Shown: one piece after another, positions 35,225 to 47,489 of the stretch | Position numbering within the stretch: the stretch's first letter is position 1 | Layout of the letters: each line of letters opens with the position of its first letter | Translations under genes and position numbers: made by a program | Source of the DNA: Acheta domesticus | Taxonomy: Eukaryota; Arthropoda; Insecta; Orthoptera; Gryllidae | Direction: 5' to 3' | Assembly (NCBI GenBank): GCA_031308135.1 | Contig: JAHLJT010003656.1 | Span: forward strand, 71,194,984 to 71,258,983 | DNA: 64,000 nt | The notes under the pieces: generated by a model | Seen by the model: the letters and a program-made list of their open reading frames with translations, nothing else | Databases searched by the model: none | Told to the model about the DNA's origin: nothing

Positions 35225-37152
35225 AAATATTTTTTTTAAATGTATACAATGCAAACGTAAACTAATTCATTATATAATCTTTGTTTTGTTACATTAAACA
35301 TTATTTTTCTTTTCCACGATCAGTATAGTCTCTAAATGTATAGAAACAGTTTTGCAGCAGAAAAGATTTTACTTTTAACTTAAATTTGTATACCGACTTT
35401 AATTGTTTTATGTCATCTGGCAATGCGTTGTAAAGTAACGTACATGTATTGTATGTTGATTTCTTGTACTGAGCTGTTGATACTGACACTTGATGCACGT
35501 GATTTCTACGGCGTGTGTTTGTAATTATAAATATCAATATTGCATGAAAATATGTTCCCTCCGTTAAGTAGGTCATTTTTGACAAATATTACAGATTCGT
35601 AATAAATAGACAAGGCAATGGTAAGATTCCCAGTTCAATGAGAAGAGGCTTGCAGGAATCACGTGGAAGGCATTTTTTCATTATTGGAATAATTTTTTTG
35701 CAATCTGAAGGTCTGAATACTACAGGATGAGCTTCCAAGAATATTATGCCATATCTCAGGCGGGAATGCACATTTGCAAAATAAACGCAACGAGCTGCAT
35801 GAAGGCTGACAGAATTTGACAGAATTCTGAATGCGTAGCATAATGAACTTAATTTAGTGTTTAATTCTGTTATTTGTACATTCCATTTGAGGTTTGATTG
35901 AATTGAAAGACCTAAAAATTTTGTTGCCTCAACATCAGCTAATTGCATATTGTTCATTTTCAATGGAACATGCGATTTCCGATTTGAGATGCAAAAATGC
36001 ATTGAAACAGTTTTTCTTTCGTTAACAATTAATTTGTTATTATTAAACCAATTTGAAACTTCTGAAATTGTACTATTTACTGCTTCTTTTTTGCAAAGAA
36101 CATTCGTGTCATCAGCAAACAGAACCGCTCTTCCATTTTTAATAAACGAGGGCATATCGTTTACATATAACAGAAAGAGAGTAGGACCTAAGATCGAACC
36201 TTGCGGGACCCCATGCTCAATTGGTAAAGAATTGGAAATATAAGTATGTAATGTCCTTTCCTGCCAGTATGGTATTTCTACTCTTTGAGTCCGATGTTTA
36301 AGGTAAGAAGTTATCCAATCTAGGGCAATACCACGATTTCCATACGAAGGTAATTTTGAGAGCAAGATCTTATGTCAAAACGTCAATAACCTCAATAACG
36401 TCAAAAGCTTTCGAGAGATCTAAGAATATTCCAATGGGTACTTCATTTTGGTCTATTGATGAAGCAACATCTTTGAGAAAAGAAAAAATGGCAGTTTCCG
36501 TAGATTTTGATTTTCTAAAACCGTGTTGTGAGTCTGAAAACGCTCTGTTTTTCCTGAGAAATGTTTCCATTCGTAAGTAGAAAAGCCTTTCTAATATTTT
36601 TGAGAAAACTGACAAAAGAGAAATTGGCCGGTAATTTTGAATATCATTTTTGTTCCCTTTTTTAAAAAGTGGCTTAATTTTTGCTGTTTTGAAAATATCT
36701 GGAAATATTCCTGTACATAAAGAAGCATTGAAAATGTGAGTTAACGGATGTATAAAGGCAGGTGCACAAGTTTTTAATAAACAATCCGGAAATTCATCTA
36801 AACCAGATGAATATTTATTTTTTAGTTTACTGACTATTCTGAGGATTTCGTTGGGAGATGTTTCGGGAATAAACATCGTATCTGAAATTTTTTGGGAACT
36901 ATAAAATGTTGAATTTTGTGATTTTAGTCCCTTCGTGAGATCAGACGCAATTCTGGAAAAGTGTTTGTTGAAGAGATTGGCAACTTTTTCCGGATTACTC
37001 GTTTCTCTTTCATTATCCTTTAAAATAACATTCTCTACAAGGTATCGAGTTGATGTGGTTGTAATTTTTTACGATATCCCACATTGCTTTAGTTTTGTTA
37101 CTAGCGCTCAAAAATGTCCTGACTATTTTTCATTATTTTTGCCTGAACTATT
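35225..37152 (-). pseudogene. Jockey-superfamily LINE, minus copy (reverse transcriptase)
   Basis: Reading from 37152 down: an RT N-terminal region, KPLFKKGNKNDIQNYRPISL (fingers motif), HGFRKSKSTETAI, FLDLSKAFDVI (RT motif A), a frameshift at about 36368, EHGVPQGSILGPTLFLLYVN (motif B), VLFADDTNVL (motif C, catalytic Asp pair), KFLGLSIQSNLKW, a second frameshift near 35587, then TRRRNHVHQ and LYNALPDDIKQLKSVYKF to the stop near 35301. Only two frameshifts break the long frame, so it is younger than the other LINEs here. The 5-prime end is cut by the N gap. It is transcribed away from the gap; no role in the Kazal cluster. Confidence 0.85.
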
Positions 37153-38152
37153 NNNNNNNNNNNNNNNNNNNNNNNNNNNNNNNNNNNNNNNNNNNNNNNN
37201 NNNNNNNNNNNNNNNNNNNNNNNNNNNNNNNNNNNNNNNNNNNNNNNNNNNNNNNNNNNNNNNNNNNNNNNNNNNNNNNNNNNNNNNNNNNNNNNNNNNN
37301 NNNNNNNNNNNNNNNNNNNNNNNNNNNNNNNNNNNNNNNNNNNNNNNNNNNNNNNNNNNNNNNNNNNNNNNNNNNNNNNNNNNNNNNNNNNNNNNNNNNN
37401 NNNNNNNNNNNNNNNNNNNNNNNNNNNNNNNNNNNNNNNNNNNNNNNNNNNNNNNNNNNNNNNNNNNNNNNNNNNNNNNNNNNNNNNNNNNNNNNNNNNN
37501 NNNNNNNNNNNNNNNNNNNNNNNNNNNNNNNNNNNNNNNNNNNNNNNNNNNNNNNNNNNNNNNNNNNNNNNNNNNNNNNNNNNNNNNNNNNNNNNNNNNN
37601 NNNNNNNNNNNNNNNNNNNNNNNNNNNNNNNNNNNNNNNNNNNNNNNNNNNNNNNNNNNNNNNNNNNNNNNNNNNNNNNNNNNNNNNNNNNNNNNNNNNN
37701 NNNNNNNNNNNNNNNNNNNNNNNNNNNNNNNNNNNNNNNNNNNNNNNNNNNNNNNNNNNNNNNNNNNNNNNNNNNNNNNNNNNNNNNNNNNNNNNNNNNN
37801 NNNNNNNNNNNNNNNNNNNNNNNNNNNNNNNNNNNNNNNNNNNNNNNNNNNNNNNNNNNNNNNNNNNNNNNNNNNNNNNNNNNNNNNNNNNNNNNNNNNN
37901 NNNNNNNNNNNNNNNNNNNNNNNNNNNNNNNNNNNNNNNNNNNNNNNNNNNNNNNNNNNNNNNNNNNNNNNNNNNNNNNNNNNNNNNNNNNNNNNNNNNN
38001 NNNNNNNNNNNNNNNNNNNNNNNNNNNNNNNNNNNNNNNNNNNNNNNNNNNNNNNNNNNNNNNNNNNNNNNNNNNNNNNNNNNNNNNNNNNNNNNNNNNN
38101 NNNNNNNNNNNNNNNNNNNNNNNNNNNNNNNNNNNNNNNNNNNNNNNNNNNN
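37153..38152. other. Assembly gap of exactly 1000 N
   Basis: A round-number gap usually means unknown length. Any ORF drawn across it is not real. Confidence 0.98.
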
Positions 38153-39842
38153 TTACAATGTGATCTAAGACAAATAGATGTTTTTTGCTTTACAGAACAT
38201 TGGTTGTCTCAAAATGATATAAATACACTCCAAATTCCTAGCTTTTACCTTGCAGGATCGTATTGTAGGGCGAGGGAATCAAATAAGGGCCCTGCTTACG
38301 GAGGTTCGTGTATTTACATAAGAAATTATATTGATTCTACCTTCTTGTCAGAATTCAATTTATATGCAGTTGAAAAAGTTTTTGAAACAACTGTAGTACA
38401 TCTTACTACGCTCAAAATTATCTTACTTTGCATTTACAGACCTCCAATAAAGCGAGCTTCAGATTATTTCACTTTCTTGGAAAATCTAGAGATAATTCTG
38501 AACAAAAATTAGTAAACTCTCTTTTAAATCCATTGTTGTATGTGGAGATTTCAATATTGATTTTCTGAGCGAATCCCACGAAAAAGAGCAGTTTCTCAAT
38601 TTACTTCATTCTTTTAATTTAGACATTACAGTGAATGTACCTACACGGAATACGCTTAAATCACAAAAAGCATTAAATCAAATTATAATTAACAAAACCA
38701 CAACTACATATGAAATAATAACGAATAATCTAGGATACAGTGACCACGATGCACAAATTCTTACAATTACTAAGAACATAAACACTGACACAATAAATAA
38801 TACACGCATGTGCAGAGCATTCACTAAAGTTAATATAAAATTATTTACGGACTACTTGATGAAGGAATCATGGGACGAAGTTTATAACGCTGTTGACACA
38901 AATGAAAAATATAATTTATTTTTCTCCAAGCTTTCAATTCATTTTAACGCGTGATTTCCTCTTAAAAAGAGAAAAATTAAACATTTCAAGCAAAAGTAAT
39001 ACTTGGATCACACAAGGAATTAGAACATCGTGTAAAAACAAACGTACGCTTTACTTTATTTCTAAACATCATAACGTATCACCCGGTTTCAATATATACT
39101 TCCGAGAATATAAAAGAATTTTAAGAAAAGTAATAGTTCAGGCAAAAATAATGAAAAATAGTCAGGGACATTTTGAGCGCTAGTAACAAAACTAAAGCAA
39201 TGTGGGATATCGTAAAAAATACAACCACATCATCTCGATACCTTGTAGAGAATGTTATTTTAAAGGATAATGAAAGAGAAACGAGTAATCCGGAAAAAGT
39301 TGCCAATCTCTTCAACAAACACTTTTCCAGAATTGCGTCTGATCTCACGAAGGGACTAAAATCACAAAATTCAACATTTTATAGTTCCCAAAAAATTTCA
39401 GATACGATGTTTATTCCCGAAACATCTCCCAACGAAATCCTCAGAATAGTCAGTAAACTAAAAAATAAATATTCATCTGGTTTAGATGAATTTCCGGATT
39501 GTTTATTAAAAACTTGTGCACCTGCCTTTATACATCCGTTAACTCACATTTTCAATGCTTCTTTATGTACAGGAATATTTCCAGATATTTTCAAAACAGC
39601 AAAAATTAAGCCACTTTTTAAAAAAGGGAACAAAAATGATATTCAAAATTACCGGCCAATTTCTCTTTTGTCAGTTTTCTCAAAAATATTAGAAAGGCTT
39701 TTCTACTTACGAATGGAAACATTTCTCAGGAAAAACAGAGCGTTTTCAGACTCACAACACGGTTTTAGAAAATCAAAATCTACGGAAACTGCCATTTTTT
39801 TCTTTTCTCAAAGATGTTGCTTCATCAATAGACCAAATAAAA
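38153..39842 (+). pseudogene. Same LINE, plus copy (endonuclease and start of reverse transcriptase)
   Basis: Begins inside an AP-like endonuclease: IDVFCFTEHWLS, GGSCIYIRNYI, IILLCIYRPP, then after a frameshift VCGDFNIDFL, and NNLGYSDHDAQI (catalytic Asp-His motif). It continues through the linker into an RT start identical in register to the minus copy (MFIPETSPNEILRIVSKLKN) and stops abruptly at 39842. Sequence 39132-39842 is nearly the exact reverse complement of 36442-37152, so the two copies face each other across the gap. Confidence 0.85.
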
Positions 39843-41458
39843 CTTTCCGCGCGATGTAAAAACGCTTTTTTACTGAGAGTTTGGCTTCCGCGGCCAGAGG
39901 TAGTAACTGTTTGGCTATGCGGCAGACGCCGCGACACAGGTGCCTACGTTTCGGCCGCAATTCTGCAACCTTCATGATGGCAGAATGTCGATTGTTTACT
40001 GATTTACATTAGACTGGATCATGCTTCTCCAATGTATGTATGCGTTAAATGAGTAATAATATCGAAGCAGCGTTTACAAGCAGCAGCCGTAAAAGTACAA
40101 CCGGTGAAAGAAATTCTTATTTTTCCTGAGATGTTAAGTAAATATCGATTCGAATGAGTCGATATAAAAATCGACTCGATTTTTTATTCACGAGAAATGG
40201 ATAAGCAACGCGTCTCGTATGTCAGAAGATGGTGTCGGAGAAAAATAATAGCAAAAAGTAAAAGAAACATTCAGAAAATTGTGGTCAAGTGTAATACAAC
40301 CAGATATTTCTGAATTAAATTTATGAAGTGCGTATTGTAACCGTACATGTAAAAGTTAGCATGTAGCAATTACAAGATTACCCGCGCCGAAGCGAACGGG
40401 TTTAAATTAGGCAGACGCCGCGTCGCCGCGCCGCCACCAGTAACTTGTCAGTAAAAGAGGGGTGTGGTGGGGTCATGGATGTATACCTCGATGGGGTATA
40501 CATCGATGGGTGGGGTAGGTTTTGATGTCGTGTGCACGGAGGGGAAGGAGGAGTAGGCGTTCTGAAGGCAGAACTCGTGAGGCCGCGGTTTGGAGACTTG
40601 GAGAGAACGCCAACAGTGAGAGGTGTTACAACGCTGGGCAGAATAGGAAGTGAATTTTTCGTACAGGAAGACAGGCGATGCAGACGATCCAGTGGCCCGC
40701 TGCGCCATTAGAGAAATTTGGACTTTGGGTTCTGTACGGAGTTGAAGCCATTTTGATGCTGGGTGCGTGTAATGGCCCCAACGACTGTTGCTGGGATAGA
40801 CTGGTGAGGCCATACGGACAGAGGTCGGTATTCGATCTCTTATTCCTCGTAGTTTTTGTTGTTGCATAAGAGAACCGCATGAGAACTGAACCGCATAAGA
40901 AGTTTTGTTGTTGCATAAGAACCAAACCGCCAATTAAGTGCTGCAATTCACTACAATATGCCAATACTGCGCGAAGGCTCGCGTTCGAAAAATGAGTTGA
41001 AAGTGCTGCTCTTCAGGGTGCGCCCGACAAGGTCAAGAAAACAATGTTCCGGGACCCGTAAAGATCAGAATCTTATTATAAAGACTCGCATGTATAGAAA
41101 AGAATTAACAAAGCAATGAAAAGCTTTGAAGTATGTTACTTTTTTTATTATGTAGAAATGGTAGGAGATGGATAATATTCATTCCAAATGACTGAGTTAT
41201 TTGTTCAAAGTTAATAATTTCATTGTCATAAATTTAAGAGAATAACCATTGTCTTTATCTTTTGAAAGGTTTTTAAAACAATATTGTTGGAATTTTCCAG
41301 ATGTTCATTCATGTCTTCTAGATTTATTTAGTGGTTTAAAAAAATCTATTTGCTAAATTGTGACCTGTAATTTGGAACACACAATGCTTCTGTTTTCACC
41401 ATATTGTGGAACCATTTCTCTGTTTTGCTGTTTATTGCAATGTGAATAAGTGTACATT
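39843..41458. other. Unassigned, partly GC-rich sequence
   Basis: Contains GGCAGACGCCGCG twice (about 39922 and 40412) and a duplicated AAGTTTTGTTGTTGCATAAGA (about 40850 and 40900). Reverse frames of 161 and 112 codons (40448-40964) overlap in different frames and show no motif. Nothing recognised. Confidence 0.4.
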
Positions 41459-42028
41459 TAATCCCTGTTGCTTATTGTCCTTGTTGGTTCTTAAAATTCT
41501 GAAGGCAATAAACCTTGCAACGGGATGCATTTATGAGTTATAGTAAATTTAAAAGGGTAAATTGTGTTGTAAGAAATCTGAAGTATAAACTATCACGAAC
41601 TTTCTTAGATTGAATGCCATTTACTGTGATGGAAGATTCTTGAATGGTATTAATAAGCATTTTGATGATTACTTCATATTTATTACATTGTGAAAATTTT
41701 TGTTTATGTATTAGATCTACGGTCATTCTTTGTGGATTATTCTTTTTTATTCTAATGTTTACTGTTTTGGTTTGAGTGCTAACTGATTTTCATCTTGTAT
41801 TGTATTTATTTTAATCATTGGTCCAAATATATCTTGTTCTGTGGTCACGATTTTGAAGTTTTTTTTAGAAATCTTCAAAAGAGCCACGTTCCCACTAAAA
41901 TCTCCCCACGACCGAGAATTCAGAAGGGTTACAGTATTACTATTAACAAATGAGACATCGTTAAATTTTGTATTCTTGTAGTATATTACAAATATTTTCA
42001 AAATCAGTAGCAAAATCAGTAGTATCAA
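41459..42028 (-). other. Unrecognised interrupted coding-like stretch
   Basis: An ORF at 42028-41759 (MILLILLLILKIFVIYYKNT, a hydrophobic start) is followed in other frames by TVDLIHKQKFSQCNKYEVII and ARFIAFRILRTNKDNKQQG. The run of plausible protein-like segments suggests a decayed gene of about 190 residues. I do not recognise the family. Confidence 0.35.
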
Positions 42029-42424
42029 AAACAGAAGCAGTAAAGATTGACCATGAAATGTGTGGAAGCTGCAAGCAATTTAATCTGAAATAATAGTATA
42101 CAAAATTAAACCTCCTTTCTCCAGATACTAATTCGTTATTTCAAGTATTTAGTTGCCAAATTCAACGTAAGTCAACTTATTTCCGTTTTAAGAGCCGCAA
42201 GTCTTTCCTTCCACCGAGGGCTCAAGCAGGGGTCACCTGCCCCAAAAGCGAAAGTCTTTTACTAGAAGCCGCGGGGGGGGGGGGTGCGGAAGGGCTACCA
42301 TCGTCATCGTGGGGCGCGTTGCTGGGGCCCTTGTGCAAGCCTGGACTAGACTATGTACATTGTAAATACCATGGTCTATCTAAAGGCCAGATCAAAGTGC
42401 CACATACAACAATTATAATTATAT
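42029..42424. other. Spacer with a G homopolymer
   Basis: A run of about 13 G near 42268-42280. Otherwise nothing recognised. Confidence 0.5.
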
Positions 42425-43000
42425 GTGTTTTTCGTGGGGGCACATGAGCGCATATTTCATATTCTGTACATTTTACTTCTAAGCCATTGGCTCTGTCTTA
42501 TCGAACGGAGCTGGAATCTTACAACTTCTCTGCGCGAACAGCTGCTTGTTCTCTACATCTACAGAAGCAGGAAGGTGGGATCGCTGAATATCACATGTGT
42601 GTGCGGCTGCGTGGTGAAGCTCGGAAGTCCCGGCTGTTCGCCTCAGGGCCTGCGTCTGATTCCACCCAATTGAACAAAGCCACCAGATGAACGTCCTGGA
42701 AGCTCTTGAATCCGTGAATTCAATTGGCCAAAGCAATCTCCACCTTTCCTGACGCTCTAACGCATTTGAACCACTAGAAGTTAAGAAGAATTAGTTAATT
42801 CAGAATGGAAGAATTCTCCAGGGCGCACGGACGAGGTTCAGACGATACACAAAGTTTATTGCCTTTTTGCAAACTGAAGTCTCGTTAGGCAGTTCTGCCA
42901 TTAGCACTGCCGTCATTTTAAATGAGTATCTCAATAGTACGTTAATCGCCAAATATACAAACTGTAACAATAGTACTTGCTTATTATGTTACAGACTGTG
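42425..43000. repeat. Unit block downstream of gene B, shared with 54440-55050
   Basis: Shares GAATCCGTGAATTCAATT, GCATTTGAACCAC and TTAATTCAGAATGGAAGAAT with the second copy. Forward and reverse frames here do not survive in the other copy and are not called. Confidence 0.75.
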
Positions 43001-43046
43001 ACATCAAAATGGTCTGCAAATGCAACAAACATTCAATTAGCAATTA

Positions 43047-43052
43047 TTTATT
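43047..43052 (-). promoter_or_regulatory. Polyadenylation signal of gene B
   Basis: Reverse-strand AATAAA 63 bp after the stop, in a context conserved with gene C, where it reads AATACA (49338-49343). Confidence 0.6.
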
Positions 43053-43114
43053 TCATATTCTTCGTTATATTACAACATTTTGTAAAGATTTTCCACAAAA
43101 GATCCTAGACGATC

Positions 43115-43251
43115 TCATTCCGAAGACTCTTCAGCAGCCACGTCGGAGGCTTCGCCAGAATATCTGCTCCCAGAAGAACTGTCTGACGAAACAGATGCAT
43201 CCGATGGCCGACTCTCTTCGAAGCAGTCTCCTTTTTTAACGAAGGTGATAG
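43115..43251 (-). CDS. Gene B terminal exon
   Basis: 137 nt, acceptor ACTTTTCAG, stop TGA at 43115-43117. Carries the last Kazal cysteine (GDC) and the acidic tail. Confidence 0.75.
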
Positions 43252-46200
43252 CTGAAAAGTAAATGAGAAGTACTTATATTTTATATGCCTAATATATATT
43301 GATGCATATTTCTGTACTTTAGTACCATGTGTTTTTGTCCCCAAACTATATATGCACTGAAACGGCGCCACGAAATATAAATGAAGAATAATACCTGGAC
43401 CCAGAAGAATTGTAGGATTCTTTAATACAGTATGTCTGTGGACGACATTTGAAAATAGATTCGTCCTTATTAAAATAATTGCTCAAATTCGCAATTTTCC
43501 ATTTCCCCAGTGTTTCCCTGTTCCGAAAGATATGTTCTCGTTGGCATTAAACTAGATTAGTTACGCTGCATTAGAAGTGTTCTAACTAGAAATGTTTGCG
43601 TTGCCTTAATTCAATAACATACCCCGCTTAAAACTATATAAAATTAGTTTGAAATAAAATACTACTGATAGAATTTACTTACATTAATTTCAGTTATTTT
43701 TGTAGAACTATTGTTATATTATTGTAACAACTTGCAAGCTTACATTTCTAAACAAGAATTTAGAAACATTGAATTACACATTGCAATTGGTAATAGATAA
43801 TTGCTGTAAATGTGTAAATTTCAAATATATCAGTTACATTACATTGAGACGTAACAACACTCTTTTACGGATGTACACTAGACTGGATCACGTTTGCACA
43901 AAGCATTTATGCACTGACAAGGTACAATTTTGAAATACAGTTTACACCGGCAGTGAACTGTAAGCAATGTCGACATCTCGCCTGTTTACAAGAAACAAAT
44001 GACTAACAATAGTTGATGGGAAGTGCCCGTGAGGAAACGGTCTCATTCCTTCTCGTTTTCCAAAACGGTCGAGTGGAGAGCGATGCTCGATGAAGTTACT
44101 CTATTTTAGGTAACCGGTGCATAGTTTTGTTGTTTTTGTATACTGTTTATTACACGTAAGTGACGATCATTTACTGCATCTTGTTCTACTCTTTTTATAT
44201 CTGTTTCTAATAATCAATAAAGAATAGAAATTGGTGACTCAGAATTCCAAGCGAGGTACAAATGTACCCCAGTGCCCGATTTTAAGTAGAAAACGTAAGA
44301 CACCATAAAGATATTACTTTCTTTAAGAAGTAATTATCAGCGGAAGTATTTCGGGCAATGTAACGAAATTTCAATATCACAAAATAAGCAAAACGTACAA
44401 AACGAGTAAAAACGTGAGATTGGGGTACACATGTACCCTCTTAGTATGCGAAGGGATAAGAGTTCAGTTGGTACCTGCAGTTTGAGAATAGGATCGCGAG
44501 GGGCTGAACGGTTTTCTTTCAATTTCTGCGTGCAATGGATATTGGTAATAGAGATTGTCAGCAATAGAAAGAGGATTTTTATGACCTCAAATATTTTGAA
44601 ATATGCTTTTAAAATATGCATTTATGATCTAAAAGTTCTGAATTATGCATTTATATACGCAATTGATTTTATATTCTCTATTAACCTAGATATTTTATTT
44701 TCTTTATTAACCTTTCTTGCTAAAATTCAGAAGAAGCAAGCGGAATGATATGGTCTATTTTTGTTCAAACATAAAATAACCTAGCTTACTTCGCGGGAGA
44801 AATAGTTGAAGTAAATATGCAAAATATGCATTTTAGCAATATGCAAAATATGCGTATTAGAGATGTACTACACTGTATGTACTCTTTCATTTTTTCTGCC
44901 TGGTTAAAAAAGGTAAAATAATATACTACATTTTCACAAGTATTTTATCTATAGAAAAAGGCAAAAACGAGCTGAGACAAGCTGTTTCTAATTAAAAATC
45001 TGTGACAAGCTCTTTCTAATCAATGAGTGCCTACAAATAAATAAATTCTGTGAAAACCTAAAACGTTTTAGAGAGAAATCTCTATTTTAACTAAATATTC
45101 AAAATACCTTCCTATAATTAACGAATATGCACCAATCGAAAAAATTGGCCATATATGCAGAAATATACACTACCATATTAATCTAAATAGCATCCAATTC
45201 TAACCCAATGTCAAGGAATTTTACCTAGATATGCCCTGAAGCAACGAACAAAAATACGCAAAATCATAGAAATCCGCTCCTTACTCAACATCAACAATAA
45301 TCTAGTAATGATTACATTTAAATTTCCATTAGACTAATACATACGCGCTGATAGTAATATGTATGCTCGTGGCATCACCAGAAAATCACCAGAAAATCGC
45401 CAGAAAATCACCAGAAAATCACAAAAAAATCACCAGAAATTCACCAGAAATCACCAGAAATCTTCACTTTTCGGACATTTTCGTGGATCAGGGTTCGCTC
45501 ATCTACTACCTCAAGTCTACCTTGGCTTGTCATCACTTCATTCTTACCGTTCTAACCAGTCTTATCGTAGGTAACTAGCATTAGCTGTATTTGTCCTGGT
45601 GTCTCCAAATCACCTAACTCTAGCAGTGTCGGCAGCTAATCGTAAACATAGCCATAATTTAAGTCCGCTTATCCAATATTTTTTATATTTCAAGCATTTT
45701 AGTTAATATTTTGTGCCTTAATTTACGAAATAAAATTTGTATTTTTAACTTTTCTTCAATACTAGTCAGTTAAATCTTCAATAAATGTGTCACGGTGGCG
45801 CGCAATTTGAGAAAATTACCGTCCCCCCTCCCCTCCACCGTAAAGTAAAGGGCTCTTATTTTAGAAAGTAACATTTGTACGACAAAAAAATCTTAGTCGT
45901 GTTCGGGAATCTTATTTTTACTTTCTCGCTTTACGAATGAACTTTTTATATAATATATCATTATAATTAATATTTGATCAAAGTATGTGAAATTTATTTA
46001 ATATAAATTATTTTTTGTTTTTCTTAATGAGTCTCTGATATTTACACTCAAACAAAAGTGAATAAACATGAAAAATACTTTCGCCATATTATCATACTTA
46101 CTTATGTGATATATAAGTGCATAAGAATTCATAGAGCATTTGTTTGAGAATGTTTTGTAACTTCCATCAGGCATGAGACCGCATACAAAGTCTTCTACTG

Positions 46201-47052
46201 CTGAGCAAGTGAGACCAGCTGACCAGTCTTGGCCTAAGGTTGCAAATGCCATACCTAAATAACAGCATGAGAATATACCAAATTACATTTTTGTTGAATT
46301 ACATAAATTTGTTAAATAATTTCATCGCTTATTAAAACGCGTCTATGAATATGTATCTGTGTGAAAAAATGAGGGAAATAGCAATTCATAATAAATCTAT
46401 TTTTTCATTGCAAATGCATGATACCAATAGTGCAAGATATATTTAATGTGTTGATTTCAATCCATAAAAACGTAATTTTCCGTTTTTATTATTGAGAAAA
46501 CTACTTACTCAAACCTTCGCAAAATAATAAACAACATACTCGTAATTACACCTATATGCTAAAAATATTGTAGAACCTATTAAGCACAGTATGAAATGAT
46601 ACATCTTTTCCAAAATAATATACCACTAATTTCTTTGGCATTACAAATAATGTCTTACAGTAAAATGCTTTGTTAAACATAATAGATCTGAGAAAAAATT
46701 GTTTTTCACTTTCTAAATTTATTCCTAATAGACTTATTTCTTCTTTGTCACATTAGTCTAAAGAATTTAATTCAGCTTCCTGAGCGGTAAGGTATCTGCA
46801 TTCCCATAGTGACATTTTACTGAACTAAGAGATCAATGTTTCCAAGGTTATGCGACTTTATAAACTTCCCATTTTGTAGTATCATGTTGTTCACCGATTT
46901 CAAAATTTTAAATAGAGATGGTGCTTAAGAATTCATGGAAACAACTCTGCTACGTCGTTCTCAAATACGATGCTCATAAAGCCCGTTCAGAATTACACTT
47001 AGTGCACTACCGTCGTGTTACCTAAAAGAAGAAATGGACTCAACGACTTCAT
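43115..47052 (-). CDS. Kazal-like secreted protein, gene B (three exons)
   Basis: Exons 47052-47022, 46254-46102 and 43251-43115, giving 106 residues without interruption. Exon 1 is MKSLSPFLLL; with GMAFATLG it forms the signal peptide. The core is QDWSAGLTCSAVEDFVCG, then LMPDGSYKTFSNKCSMN and SYALIYHI. The terminal exon is ITFVKKGDCFEESRPSDASV followed by an acidic Ser-rich tail ending AAEESSE. Acceptors are TTTAG and TTTTCAG; donors are GTAACA and GTAAGTATG; both introns are phase 1. Spacing C-x7-C-x14-C-x20-C fits a Kazal fold lacking CysI and CysV; the expected P1 residue is Ala, as in elastase-directed inhibitors (inference). The Ser/Glu tail is shared with C only. Probably acts outside the cell. 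A relic of a divergent plus gene starts 0.7 kb away. Confidence 0.78.
43334..43372. repeat. Conserved CCCAAACTATATATGCA segment (B copy)
   Basis: Counterpart of 19186-19224, again about 80 bp upstream of the terminal exon. Confidence 0.6.
43930..44090. repeat. Intron-2 block shared with 52110-52290
   Basis: Landmarks CTCGCC(T)GTTTACAAGAA and AACGGTCGAGT are common to both copies; part of the B/C unit duplication. Confidence 0.7.
44235..44458. mobile_element. Possible piggyBac-type MITE
   Basis: Inverted GGTACAWRTGTACCCCA motifs at 44253 and 44423. The right end reads, in reverse, TTATCCCTTCGCATACTAAG, similar to piggyBac termini after TTAA. The left end is too diverged to be sure. Confidence 0.35.
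45350..45720. repeat. Unit-duplication block in gene B intron 2
   Basis: Partner of 24620-24930. Confidence 0.75.
45374..45461. repeat. CACCAGAAAAT minisatellite
   Basis: About eight 9-11 bp units. The homologous place in gene A (about 24640) has a single CATCAACAGAAATT, so the array expanded after the duplication. Confidence 0.85.
46102..46254 (-). CDS. Gene B core exon
   Basis: 153 nt between TTATTTAG and GTAAGTATG; three of the four Kazal cysteines. Confidence 0.8.
47022..47052 (-). CDS. Gene B signal-peptide exon
   Basis: 31 nt, ATG in context CATCATCATGAAG shared with gene C (CATCATCATGAAG) and A; donor GTAACA. Confidence 0.75.
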
Positions 47053-47489
47053 GATGATGAACGGCAAACACAATGTACCACGTATGTGTCAGAATGCACA
47101 ATACATATGAAGAACATACATCGCTTCTTATCAGTTTTCGTTGTCTGTTCTGATTGCCGTTCTCGTTATCAAATCCAACTTTGAATCAGAAAGCTGCAAA
47201 CAACAGAGAAAACACTTGTAACTTTTCACCCGTACTTACACAATTTACAAACGGTTTATTAAAAAGTTAAGCAATCCCAGATCACTATTGTCGGTTTAGC
47301 AATTCCAGACCACTATTTTCTTCAAAGGGGAAAAATTGTACTTATGAGCATCAATAGCAAACAGTAATCGGGTTTTCGCATATTAGTTAATACTGCATTT
47401 GTGTGCGGCGTGGCAAAGTGGATAAATTACGTTACTCCGTTGTTCATTTACGTGTACAGTAGCATTATTTTAGGTGTGTCTGCTCAAGG

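Noticed and set aside
36935..38512. Long forward ORFs of 525 and 357 codons
   Set aside because: They run through the 1000-N gap; only the LINE sequence at each side is real.
36442..39842. Twin-priming inversion of a single LINE insertion
   Set aside because: Twin priming inverts a segment without duplicating it, whereas here about 710 bp is present on both sides of the gap.
40448..40964. 161-codon and 112-codon reverse ORFs
   Set aside because: Overlapping frames in a GC-rich patch where stops are rarer; no motif, no second copy.
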